This document shows, in pieces, positions 17,305-25,425 of a DNA stretch of 42,507 bases (its first letter is position 1; the number at the start of each line of letters is the position of its first letter). The stretch is from positions 1-42,507 of the forward strand of contig JAFTHP010000038.1 in NCBI GenBank assembly GCA_017457305.1, read 5' to 3'. A program made the position numbers and the translations under genes. The stretch comes from Clostridia bacterium (GTDB lineage Bacteria > Bacillota > Clostridia > Christensenellales > CAG-314). Below the pieces are notes generated by a model. The model was not told the DNA's origin and did not search any database. It was given only the letters and a program-made list of their open reading frames with translations.

Positions 17305-17333
17305 GCTTGGGGGAGGGGAATTCCTCCCCCAGC
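17305..17333 (-). repeat. GC-rich intercistronic hairpin after the binding-protein gene
   Basis: GGGGGAGG (17309-17316) pairs with CCTCCCCC (17323-17330), extended by a TA pair and GC pairs with one bulge. No T tract follows on the coding strand. It therefore looks like an mRNA stabiliser or processing barrier, or a leaky terminator, that sets a high level of binding protein relative to the genes downstream. Confidence 0.75.
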
Positions 17334-17378
17334 AACAACATTAATGTGATTTGTAATTATTAATTGAATTAGTAAATA

Positions 17379-19733
17379 CTATTTGATTGTTTCATAGTAA
17401 GCAAGAACTCTTTCCCAAGCTGCTTGTTGTACCTTGAGGTATAGGTTATCTTGCCATGTTGTTCCAACAAGTTCTGCAATAGCAGCTGGTGTGTCAGCTT
17501 TTTCTTCTGTAAGAAGTGTTACAGAGTAACCATCTTCGATAAAGAGAAGCATCAAGTTTGTAACAGTACCACTGCTTGTCTTGAAGTTGTTGGATAGGTT
17601 CTTGTATCCATTAATTTCTTGATTTTCTGCTGTTGTGAATGGCAAAGATGTTGGGATGGATGTGTACCACATATTTTCAGCTACACCAAGTACTGGGTGC
17701 TTGATTGTTCCAAGACCGATAGCTGCAGAAACTTTTCCTGCACCTTCTTTACCAACCACGTGTGTGCATTGATATTCGAAAGCTTGGCTCTTGGGGAAGC
17801 CGTTAAGTGTGGAACCAAGGAAGAAACGTGCGTAGTTTGTGTAGTTACCAGCTGCAATTTCTTGAAGTTCAGCATACATAGCATCAGAAACTACTGGCAT
17901 TTGTCTGCCGTTGAAGTTGAATGTTTCGTACTTCTTAGCAACATCTTCCCATGTTTCTACTTCTACAGATGCATCCTTAACCTTGATGAAGTCGTCAGAA
18001 CCGTAGGACATTGTGATTTGACCTTGTACGGAGAATGCGAAGTCGATAAGTGTCAAAGCAGCGTTGAGCTTGTCTGTATCCAATGTTCCATCAGCCTTGG
18101 AAACACCAGCCTTGGAGATTGCCCAACCGTCTGTCTTAACAGAACGCCAAGATTCTGTAAATCTCATGTAAACGCCGTTAGCATTGGATCCATCGTACCA
18201 CTTAGCTACAGGAACCATCATAGCTGTGTACTTTTCACCTTCTTGAAGTTTGGTGTCGTTCATAACTGTTTGTGTTTGGCAGTAGTCGTAAGAAACGATA
18301 CCAGCATCTTTTGCAAGATAGTCAGCACTCTTAACGGTACCGTTGTTGATAGCAATAAGACCTTCTTGAACAAGAGCGTTCATTCTTTCAAGAGCAACCC
18401 ATGTTGCTTCTTCGGAACGTGCACTGTGAAGTTTTCCGTCGCTACCGAAGTAGAGGTAATCTTTACGAGATTCCATACCACGAACGCCGAACAAAGAACC
18501 TGCAAAACGGAACAAGTCAACTTCACGTTGTTGGTTGGATGTTTCACGAGAGAACAAACCAGCAATAGCTTTTCCGTCTGTGTCGTTCAAGGAAGCAACA
18601 GCGCAACGAAGAAGAGCTACAAGTTCGTCAGCATCCCAAGCTGCATCGTAGCCAAGGAATAGGTCGGAACGTTTAGCGTAAACATCACCATACATAGCAT
18701 CGATGTATGCACGGAACATTGCAACAGCTTGGTCACCTGTTAGGTTTTCAGCTTTGTTCATTTGAGCAATGATGTTTTCTGCCTTTGTGTAATCCTTTGT
18801 GATAACTTGTGTAGCTGTACCATCAGCATTCAAGGATTCGATTGTGTAGTTTTCTGTGATGTATGGTTCATAAGCGGATGTGTTAACAGCGCGGTTTGCA
18901 CCAGCATATGCTGTTTCGCCGTCCAAAAGAGCTACTACCATGTCAGCACGGATAAGTGGGAAACGTTCGATATCGTCAACACCATCGAAGTATGGGCTCA
19001 TGTAGATAGCGCCTGTTGTTACGTCAGCAGTTACAGACAAACGAACAACTGGGTTTTCTTGCAAGTAAGCATAGAAGTTTGGCATGTATTGTAGGTATTC
19101 AGCAAGGTTGATGAGAGAACCTGCAGCGCCAGCTTCTTGCAATTTTTCTGCAGAACCAGCAACGATATCTACGTTTTGTAGGCCTGTGTCTTTCCAGTAG
19201 TCAAATTCCTTAGCTGCACTACCAGCACCTGTGAACTTATCTTCGAAGACAATTCCAAGGTCTTCGGAAATTTGTACCCATGTTGGTTTGAGGTCGCCAA
19301 GCTTGTATTGCTTTCCATCAGCCAATGTCAAAACGCCGTTAACTGCGCCAGCATCTTCCATGGTTTTTGAATCTTGGAAAGAAATAGCGTGGGATGTCTT
19401 TTGGTAACCAGCAGCAAGACGAAGGATTGTGCCTTCTGCATATTCCAAACCACCAGTTTCGCAATCACACTTTGTAGCGCAAGCTGGATCTGTGCAAGCG
19501 AAGTCTAGACATCCGCCACAGTCTGGGCACTTACTTTCGCAGGTGTGAGCTGCTGTGTGTCCTGCACATTTGTCTGCGCAGATAGGATCTGTGCATTCCT
19601 TGTTTGTGCATTTGCCGCATTCTGGACATACATGTGTACATACGTGTGGATCTGGTTTACAAGCTGTCAAAACCACAGATGTCATCATCATGATCGCCAA
19701 AACTAGAGCAATAATGATTCTTGTTTTTTTCAT
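17379..19733 (-). CDS. Large solute-binding lipoprotein with Cys-rich stalk
   Basis: 784 residues, the size of the largest LplA-like binding proteins. A lipoprotein signal ends at LTAC (Cys25). Residues 30-91 hold two tandem units of about 33 residues with the pattern H-x-C-x3-C-P-x-C-G-x-C-x4-C-T-D-P-x-C-A-x-K-C, 15 cysteines in all after the lipid Cys. The rest has the look of a family-1 sugar-binding protein (e.g. NVDIVAGSAEKLQEAGAAGSLINLAEYL and WAISKAG). It captures an oligosaccharide, presumably pectic, for the permeases encoded just upstream. AGGAGGAAACT precedes the ATG. Hairpins lie on both sides of the gene. The Cys-rich segment may bind metal or form a disulfide-braced stalk. Confidence 0.9.
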   Translation of the reverse strand: MKKTRIIIALVLAIMMMTSVVLTACKPDPHVCTHVCPECGKCTNKECTDPICADKCAGHTAAHTCESKCPDCGGCLDFACTDPACATKCDCETGGLEYAEGTILRLAAGYQKTSHAISFQDSKTMEDAGAVNGVLTLADGKQYKLGDLKPTWVQISEDLGIVFEDKFTGAGSAAKEFDYWKDTGLQNVDIVAGSAEKLQEAGAAGSLINLAEYLQYMPNFYAYLQENPVVRLSVTADVTTGAIYMSPYFDGVDDIERFPLIRADMVVALLDGETAYAGANRAVNTSAYEPYITENYTIESLNADGTATQVITKDYTKAENIIAQMNKAENLTGDQAVAMFRAYIDAMYGDVYAKRSDLFLGYDAAWDADELVALLRCAVASLNDTDGKAIAGLFSRETSNQQREVDLFRFAGSLFGVRGMESRKDYLYFGSDGKLHSARSEEATWVALERMNALVQEGLIAINNGTVKSADYLAKDAGIVSYDYCQTQTVMNDTKLQEGEKYTAMMVPVAKWYDGSNANGVYMRFTESWRSVKTDGWAISKAGVSKADGTLDTDKLNAALTLIDFAFSVQGQITMSYGSDDFIKVKDASVEVETWEDVAKKYETFNFNGRQMPVVSDAMYAELQEIAAGNYTNYARFFLGSTLNGFPKSQAFEYQCTHVVGKEGAGKVSAAIGLGTIKHPVLGVAENMWYTSIPTSLPFTTAENQEINGYKNLSNNFKTSSGTVTNLMLLFIEDGYSVTLLTEEKADTPAAIAELVGTTWQDNLYLKVQQAAWERVLAYYETIK

Positions 19734-19773
19734 AGTTTCCTCCTATAAAATAGTTTTAGATTTTATTTGTTAG

Positions 19774-19792
19774 CCGTAGGTCTACCCTACGG
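19774..19792 (-). repeat. Intercistronic hairpin before the binding-protein gene
   Basis: CCGTAGG and CCTACGG pair perfectly around a five-base loop, in the 76-bp gap between the second permease and the binding protein. No T tract follows on the coding strand. It probably marks an mRNA processing or stability site. Confidence 0.7.
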
Positions 19793-19809
19793 TAGTAACC
19801 AAAGAAAAA

Positions 19810-20706
19810 TTATTCCTTTACACCGCCCATATTTACGCCTTTTGCGAAATACTTTTGGATAAATGGATAAATAATCAAAATTGGGATAATAGCGCACACG
19901 ATCAATGCGTACAACTCGGAGTAGTGAGAATATGGTTCGTTCCATGATGCCATATAGTCGCTGTCCATATACAAATCCAATTGATTACGGATGAACACTT
20001 GAAGAGGTTGTTCGTTTGAGTATTGACCAAGCAACATTTGTTTCGCCCAGAAGTAACCGTTCCAACGAGAAATAGCAAAGAACAATGCTACCGTGGCAAT
20101 TGTAGATTTGCTCATTGGGATGTAAACCTTTGTCAAAATTTGCAATTCTGTTGCGCCATCTACGATACTTGCTTCTTCAATTTCGGAAGGAACACCTTCA
20201 AATGCGTTACGAAGCAAAATTACGTTCATTGCTGCCATACCCATGGCAATAACGATGAGCCATTTTCTGTCCATAATGCCAATGGATTCAAATGCTTCGG
20301 CTGTTGCAAGATAATTGAGGTATTGTGGAACCATACCTGCGGAGAACCACATTGTAAATACCAAGAAGAAGTTGAATCCCTTGCGGAACAGCAAACGTTT
20401 TTTGGACAAAGCGTATCCGCCCAAAATTGCAACAAACAATGCCCAAATTGTACCAAAAATAGTTAGGAACAAGGTGTTTGTGTAGGCGTTCCAAAACATG
20501 TTGTTACCAAACATCTTGGAAAAAGCATCAAACTGAATATCCTTTGGAAGCAAAATAACTTGGTTGTAGTCTACAGCTTGCTTGCCACTGATGGATGCGG
20601 ATATTGCATATACAAATGGATACAAGCAACAAATGGAAAAAATACCCAAAAATGTGTAAGCTATAATTTTGAAGATAAGTTCTGATATTTCTAATTTTCT
20701 TTTCAT
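19810..20706 (-). CDS. Sugar ABC transporter permease, YtcP/AraQ type
   Basis: 298 residues with six membrane helices. The EAA loop that docks the ATPase reads EEASIVDGATELQILTKVYIP (about 177-197). The C-terminus FAKGVNMGGVKE is typical of YtcP-type permeases that pair with LplB-type partners. It starts 10 bp after the partner permease gene with AGGAGATAA as ribosome site. Together with 20717-21790 it forms the membrane channel of the oligosaccharide importer. Confidence 0.94.
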   Translation of the reverse strand: MKRKLEISELIFKIIAYTFLGIFSICCLYPFVYAISASISGKQAVDYNQVILLPKDIQFDAFSKMFGNNMFWNAYTNTLFLTIFGTIWALFVAILGGYALSKKRLLFRKGFNFFLVFTMWFSAGMVPQYLNYLATAEAFESIGIMDRKWLIVIAMGMAAMNVILLRNAFEGVPSEIEEASIVDGATELQILTKVYIPMSKSTIATVALFFAISRWNGYFWAKQMLLGQYSNEQPLQVFIRNQLDLYMDSDYMASWNEPYSHYSELYALIVCAIIPILIIYPFIQKYFAKGVNMGGVKE

Positions 20707-20716
20707 AATTTATCTC

Positions 20717-21790
20717 CTAGTAAAGTGATACATCGGTGGCTTTGCGCGCAATTGTGTTTGCACCAATAACCAAAATCATACCGGTCAGGTTGTTCATCAT
20801 TTCTGCTGCCGATGCCAAACCGGGCTCTCCGCCTTCACCGCTGGTTGCCATACCTTGCTTATATGCCCAAGTGGAAACGACTTCTGCCGTTTGATAAACG
20901 GTGTAGGATGTGGAGTTTTCTGTTAGCAACAATACCTTTTCATAGCCGATGCTCAACAACGAACCAATACGGTTAATAAGCATGATAACTACTGTAGAAA
21001 GGATGCAAGGCAACACAACGTATCTCATTTGTGCCATCTTGCCAGCACCGTCAATTTGCGCAGCTTCGTAACTGGTGGGCGAAATGGCAATGATTGCGGC
21101 AAAGTAAACAATGCTGTCGTAACCAGCGCCCTCCCAAATACCAGTAATTTGGTAAATTGCACGGAAATACTGTGGTCCATTGAGCAATCCCGATGCACCA
21201 ACATCTTCGCTAATTAACCCAAGTTTTACCATAAAGTTAGAAACAACACCCATTTCTGAAACAAGGTCGGATTGTTTGAGCAACATGATTGTCAACGTTG
21301 TCATAACTACGGTGGACATAAACTTTGGCAAATATGTCATTACTTGGAACGTACTGCGCAATATATTGGACTTGATTTCATTAAAGAACAAAGCAACGAT
21401 AATTGGCATTGGAAAACCAAAACACATACCGTAGAAGCTGAGCAAAAATGTGTTTCTAAATGCTGCCCAAAAGTCTGGTGATACGTCGCCATTGATCAAC
21501 CTAGCAAAGTAGTAAAAACCTACATATTGTTGATCCGCTACATCCAATGAAGAGTTAGAGTACTTAAATGCCCCCAACAACTCGTACATTGGCAAATAAC
21601 GCCAACAGAAAAATACAAACAACATTGGAACTAGCATCAAATATAGACGCCAATCCTTGATGATTGTCTTGATTGTGTTTAACCAATGGTGTTTTTCTAC
21701 ATCATCGCGAACGGCCTGCTCTGGATCCATAGAGTAGGTTTGCGTTTCTTCATCGTAGATGATGTACTTGTCCATTACTTGTTCCTTCAC
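20717..21790 (-). CDS. Sugar ABC transporter permease, LplB type
   Basis: 357 residues. A hydrophilic N-terminal stretch of about 40 residues is followed by six membrane helices. The EAA loop reads SYEAAQIDGAGKMAQMRYVVLP (about 240). LplB features such as RNTFLLSFYG, SVEVVSTW-like C-terminal helices and an end in ARKATDVSLY are present. The start is uncertain. GTG at 21790 has GGGAGGAA upstream and is preferred; ATG at 21775 has AAGGA. It is the first of the two channel genes, 84 bp after an ECF-S-like gene with a small hairpin (21854-21867) between them. Confidence 0.92.
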   Translation of the reverse strand: MKEQVMDKYIIYDEETQTYSMDPEQAVRDDVEKHHWLNTIKTIIKDWRLYLMLVPMLFVFFCWRYLPMYELLGAFKYSNSSLDVADQQYVGFYYFARLINGDVSPDFWAAFRNTFLLSFYGMCFGFPMPIIVALFFNEIKSNILRSTFQVMTYLPKFMSTVVMTTLTIMLLKQSDLVSEMGVVSNFMVKLGLISEDVGASGLLNGPQYFRAIYQITGIWEGAGYDSIVYFAAIIAISPTSYEAAQIDGAGKMAQMRYVVLPCILSTVVIMLINRIGSLLSIGYEKVLLLTENSTSYTVYQTAEVVSTWAYKQGMATSGEGGEPGLASAAEMMNNLTGMILVIGANTIARKATDVSLY

Positions 21791-21874
21791 GTGGAATTCC
21801 TCCCATTTGTTTACTGCTTTGCCTTGAAGCAAGTTGCTTCATTTATTTTAACAGTGCATTTCTGCACAAATTAA

Positions 21875-22471
21875 CTAATTATTGCCAGAGCTTTGCGCTT
21901 CCTTGGCTTTGCGCTCTGCTTCCATCCTAAATAGATAGTGCTTTTGATCTTCGAACAGTCCATTTTGTTTTCTGCACAACAGCATTACAACAAGTGCGAA
22001 AACCACCGATAACATATCGTACAAAATGTACTTTACAACTTCGTCGAACAGTTCAAAGCACAACGAAAACAGCAATCTACCTATAGAAATACAACCGTAG
22101 CATACGGCTACATACAGCACCGTCCAACCAGCACTGTCGCGGATTTTTTGCTTGCCTACAAACTTGTGCAAGAGCAATGCCAACAGTCCAAACAAATTGC
22201 CTCCGCACACCACCACAAACATTGGGAAAGGTGCCTTCATTACAATGCAGTAGGTTGCGCCGCACAATAGTGCCGTGATTGCCGCATATCCACCCCAACG
22301 CATAAGCACCAAAACAAACATTGCATACACAATTGTTATGGAATACATCTGGCCTGGAAACCATTTTGTTGCCCCAAGAGTAACAATTGCTTCGAAAACA
22401 ACACTTAAAAAAGCAAAAATTGTTAGGTCGGTTGTGCGATATTGCTTGAAAGTTAAGCTTGGTGATGCCAT
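21875..22471 (-). CDS. ECF-S-like membrane protein at the head of the ABC operon
   Basis: 198 residues with about six membrane helices. FEAIVTLGATKWFPGQMYSI, the RWGGYAAI segment and the C-terminal GLFEDQKHYLFR are, as far as I recall, shared by a Clostridial family annotated as ECF transporter S component-like. S components bind small molecules inside the membrane. No ECF ATPases or T component are in this window. The gene lies upstream of the two permeases on the same strand and probably opens their operon. Its role there is unknown. AAGGAC precedes the ATG at a longer than usual distance. Confidence 0.65.
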   Translation of the reverse strand: MASPSLTFKQYRTTDLTIFAFLSVVFEAIVTLGATKWFPGQMYSITIVYAMFVLVLMRWGGYAAITALLCGATYCIVMKAPFPMFVVVCGGNLFGLLALLLHKFVGKQKIRDSAGWTVLYVAVCYGCISIGRLLFSLCFELFDEVVKYILYDMLSVVFALVVMLLCRKQNGLFEDQKHYLFRMEAERKAKEAQSSGNN

Positions 22472-22833
22472 TTGTGATAACTGTCCTTGGTAACTGTTTT
22501 ACGTAACAAATCTCCCAAGTATTCGCTTGCGTTTTTTAATGATTTTTTAAAAAATTCTTATATAAATATATAAATAACAAAAGCGGAAAAAGGGCGGAAA
22601 ATCCCCCACTTGTAGAGATACAATGATTTTACATTATCCAAATGGCAAAATCCATACCAAAAATGGATAAAAATTGCCTAAATTTAGCCTTTTTGTGTCC
22701 GTTTTGTCCATATTGATTTTTCTTTTTTCTTGTAGCGAGGGGGTAAGAAGATTTTTTGAGCTTTTTTGTAAAAAAATCTTTAACTTTTGTGACGGGTGTA
22801 GTATAATCAAGTTGACAAAAGGCGGTGAACACT
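22472..22833. promoter_or_regulatory. Divergent control region of the ABC operon and pectinesterase
   Basis: The 362-bp gap holds an exact inverted copy of the AraC-gene repeat, CCGTTTTGTCCATATT (22699-22714). Toward the pectinesterase: -10 TATAAT (22802-22807) with a weak -35 TTTAAC (22779-22784), 17-bp spacer. Toward the ABC operon: -35 TTGGTA (22655-22660) and -10 GATAAT (22633-22638), 16-bp spacer, with a related sequence AAATGGATAAAAAT (22661-22674) next to that -35. An AT-rich imperfect inverted repeat lies at 22748-22780. Weak -35 boxes plus upstream sites fit an activator. Confidence 0.65.
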
Positions 22834-23742
22834 ATGCAATACTTTGCAACACAAAATACTAACCTTCAACAGCTATTTGACGGCGCACAGGATAACTCCA
22901 CTATCTACCTAGAAGAAGGCACGTACAGACAAAAAGTGGAAATAAACAAGCCCCTTACCATCATTGGAAAGGGAGCAAACACTGTAATCGTTTGGGACGA
23001 CTATGCCAAAAAAATTGGGGAAGACGGACTGGAACTAGTTACCTTTAGAACCTACACAGTTGCCGTGTGTGCAGACAACGTTACGTTGAAAAACTTGACC
23101 ATAGCAAACGACAGCGGGGATAGCCCCACAAAGGGGCAGGAAGTTGCTCTAACTGTGTACGGAGATAATTTTGTTGCGGAAAACTGCACCTTTGTTTCCG
23201 AACAAGACACCCTGTTTTGCGGTCCACTACCTGATGACTTGATTGAAAGATACGATGGTTTTTTGAAAGACAAACTACGTAAAAGCATAAAATGCAAGCA
23301 AATTTACACCAATTGCACCTTGAAAGGTACGGTAGATTTCATCTTTGGATGTGGTGACTGTTTGTTTGAAAACTGCACCATTGTTTACCGCAAGGATAGT
23401 CGCAAGGGTGGTTTTATTGTTGCGCCAGCACACGCCGAAAGCCAACAAATTGGCATGGTTTTTTACAACTGCAACTTCACCAAGGAAGAAGGTGTTTTAG
23501 AGCACAGCATATATTTGGCAAGACCTTGGCGTGACTACGGCAAGACAAGCTTTGTCAACTGCCACTACGACAGCCACGTAACTCCCCTTGGCTTTGACAA
23601 GTGGAACGACACCAACCGCGACAAAACTGCACGCTTTGCCGAATATGGAAATACGCAAGCGGGCAGAGTTAGTTGGAGCAAAATACTCTCCACCAGTCAA
23701 GTTCAACAACTACTTGCCTACTTCAACAGAGAACTAAACTAG
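22834..23742 (+). CDS. CE8 pectinesterase, intracellular type
   Basis: 302 residues. This right-handed beta-helix enzyme removes methyl esters from galacturonate residues. Family signatures are present: GQEVALTVYGDNF, the Gln of SEQDTLF (about 123), the Asp of GTVDFIFG (about 167) and ARPWRDYGKTSF with the substrate-binding Arg (about 230). No signal peptide; most CE8 enzymes are secreted, so this one acts inside the cell on imported oligosaccharides. ATG at 22834 is preferred over a GTG at 22825, because AAAGGCGGTGA fits the former. It is a single-gene unit, divergent from the ABC operon and sharing its candidate AraC site. Confidence 0.94.
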   Translation: MQYFATQNTNLQQLFDGAQDNSTIYLEEGTYRQKVEINKPLTIIGKGANTVIVWDDYAKKIGEDGLELVTFRTYTVAVCADNVTLKNLTIANDSGDSPTKGQEVALTVYGDNFVAENCTFVSEQDTLFCGPLPDDLIERYDGFLKDKLRKSIKCKQIYTNCTLKGTVDFIFGCGDCLFENCTIVYRKDSRKGGFIVAPAHAESQQIGMVFYNCNFTKEEGVLEHSIYLARPWRDYGKTSFVNCHYDSHVTPLGFDKWNDTNRDKTARFAEYGNTQAGRVSWSKILSTSQVQQLLAYFNRELN

Positions 23743-23832
23743 ACAATCTATCTACTTGGCAACAAACAACATCACGTTACAACTAAAAATGTTTAACGAT
23801 ATTAGTTGATACTTTTAACAACTTTATTGCAC

Positions 23833-23871
23833 AAAAAAAGGACAATGCGTAAACCACATTGTCCTTTTTTT
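23833..23871. terminator. Bidirectional terminator
   Basis: Seven A residues plus GGACAATG (to 23847) pair perfectly with CATTGTCC plus seven T residues (23857-23871). It ends the pectinesterase transcript and, from the other side, the uxaBAC transcript. Confidence 0.93.
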
Positions 23872-23917
23872 GTATATGCTGATATTTTGTTTTTCTAGCT
23901 GTGATTCTTGCTTTTTT

Positions 23918-23940
23918 TTGCGTTGATAACGTTATCGCAA
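23918..23940. repeat. Palindrome resembling a LacI-family operator
   Basis: GATAACGTTATC (23925-23936) is a perfect 12-bp palindrome. It is flanked by TTGCG and CGCAA arms that are slightly off-centre. TGATAACGTTATCG differs at two positions from the catabolite-responsive element consensus. It lies between the uxaC stop and the terminator, with no promoter beside it. Confidence 0.45.
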
Positions 23941-23966
23941 GATAGAGTCAAATCAATAGGAGAAAA

Positions 23967-25361
23967 CTACTTTTTGAAATAGTTCATTGCGTTGTTGTAG
24001 CAAATGTCTTGAACAATTTGACCAACAAATTCAATCTCGCAAGGATATTCCCCTTCCTCAATCAAGTTGCCTAGCATATTGCAAAGTATGCGACGGAAGT
24101 ATTCGTGACGAGTGTAGGAAAGGAAGCTTCGGCTATCTGTTAGCATACCAACAAACTTGGAAAGTAGTCCTACTTGAGATAGTGCCATAAGTTGACGTTC
24201 CATGCCGTCCTTTTGATCATTGAACCACCAAGCGGAACCAAATTGAATTTTACCTACAATGCCACCTTGTTGGAAGCAGTTCATAATTGTTGCAAGCACT
24301 TCGTTATCGCGTGGGTTTAGGCAGTACAAAATTGTCTTGGGGAGTTGGTCGGTAATATCCAACCCATTGAGAAGGCAAGATAGCTTTTTTGCAAATGGTT
24401 GGTCTTCGATGGAGTCAAATCCTGTATCTGGACCAAGAACCTTCATATAACGAGAGGAGTTGTTGCGCAACGCACCAATGTGGTATTGTTGAACCCAACC
24501 CAAACGATGGTACTCACGACCAAGATGCAACAAAACGTAACCCTTGTATTGTTCAACTTGTTGAGCTGTGATTGCCTTGCCAGCAAGAACTAGCTTTACA
24601 ATTTCATCAACTTGTTCGGTTGTTGCTGGAGCATACATAACAACGTCTAGTGCGTGGTCGGAACACAAGCATCCAACGCTATCGAAAAATTCGATACGGC
24701 TTGTAAGCGCTTTGCAAAGGCTGTCGATACCATCAATGTTGATGCCGGAAACTTCGCTTAGCTTGTTGATATATGGAACAAAGGTTGACAACTCGATGTT
24801 GATGGCTTTGTCAGGACGGAAAGCTGGCTTAACTTCTACGTCAAATGACTTGTCAGCCGCAAGAAGTTGATGCCAATGCAAGTCGTCAACAGGATCGTCC
24901 GTTGTGAACAAACGAGTTACGTTACCCATTTTGATAAGAGCACGTGCTGTAAGTGTTTGAAGTTTTTCGTTACAAAGGTCATAAATTTCCTTTGCTGTTG
25001 CTGGGCTAAGTACCAAATCAATACCAAAGAAACGTCTTAGTTCAAGGTGTGTCCAGTGGTAAAGTGGGTTACCAATAGCATATGGAATAACTTCGGCATA
25101 CTTGTAGAACTTTTCCCAATCGGACTTGTCGCCTGTGATGTAGCTTTCGTCTACACCAAGTTCACGCATCAAGCGCCACTTGTAGTGATCGCCACCAAGC
25201 CATGCTTCGGTGATGCTTCTAAACTTTTTATCTTCGTAAATTTCTTGAATTGGAAGATGGCAGTGGAAGTCGAAGATGGGCATCTTTTGCGCATAATCGT
25301 AGTACAAGGTTTGCGCTGTTTGACTTTTCAAAACAAATTCTTTACCTAGAAACTCTTTCAT
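23967..25361 (-). CDS. uxaC: Uronate isomerase
   Basis: 464 residues, the standard length of UxaC. The enzyme converts D-galacturonate to D-tagaturonate (and glucuronate to fructuronate). The amidohydrolase-like fold is seen from PIFDFHCHLPIQEIYEDKKF onward (His pair near residue 33), then FTTDDPVDDLHWH and, near the C-terminus, MLTDSRSFLSYTRHEYFRR, all family hallmarks. It is the last gene of uxaB-uxaA-uxaC, 64 bp after uxaA, with AGAGGTC before the ATG. It is the first catabolic step for galacturonate released by the GH28 enzyme. Confidence 0.97.
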   Translation of the reverse strand: MKEFLGKEFVLKSQTAQTLYYDYAQKMPIFDFHCHLPIQEIYEDKKFRSITEAWLGGDHYKWRLMRELGVDESYITGDKSDWEKFYKYAEVIPYAIGNPLYHWTHLELRRFFGIDLVLSPATAKEIYDLCNEKLQTLTARALIKMGNVTRLFTTDDPVDDLHWHQLLAADKSFDVEVKPAFRPDKAINIELSTFVPYINKLSEVSGINIDGIDSLCKALTSRIEFFDSVGCLCSDHALDVVMYAPATTEQVDEIVKLVLAGKAITAQQVEQYKGYVLLHLGREYHRLGWVQQYHIGALRNNSSRYMKVLGPDTGFDSIEDQPFAKKLSCLLNGLDITDQLPKTILYCLNPRDNEVLATIMNCFQQGGIVGKIQFGSAWWFNDQKDGMERQLMALSQVGLLSKFVGMLTDSRSFLSYTRHEYFRRILCNMLGNLIEEGEYPCEIEFVGQIVQDICYNNAMNYFKK

Positions 25362-25425
25362 TATAGACCTCTTAAATGTACATATTTTCGAGCTTTAATA
25401 CTCTTAGTTGTTATATTTAACGATG

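Noticed and set aside
22582..22616. Repeated GCGGAAAA words and a GGG/CCC hairpin in the ABC operon leader as a riboswitch
   Set aside because: The stem is only three or four pairs and there is no conserved aptamer-like pattern that I can recognise.
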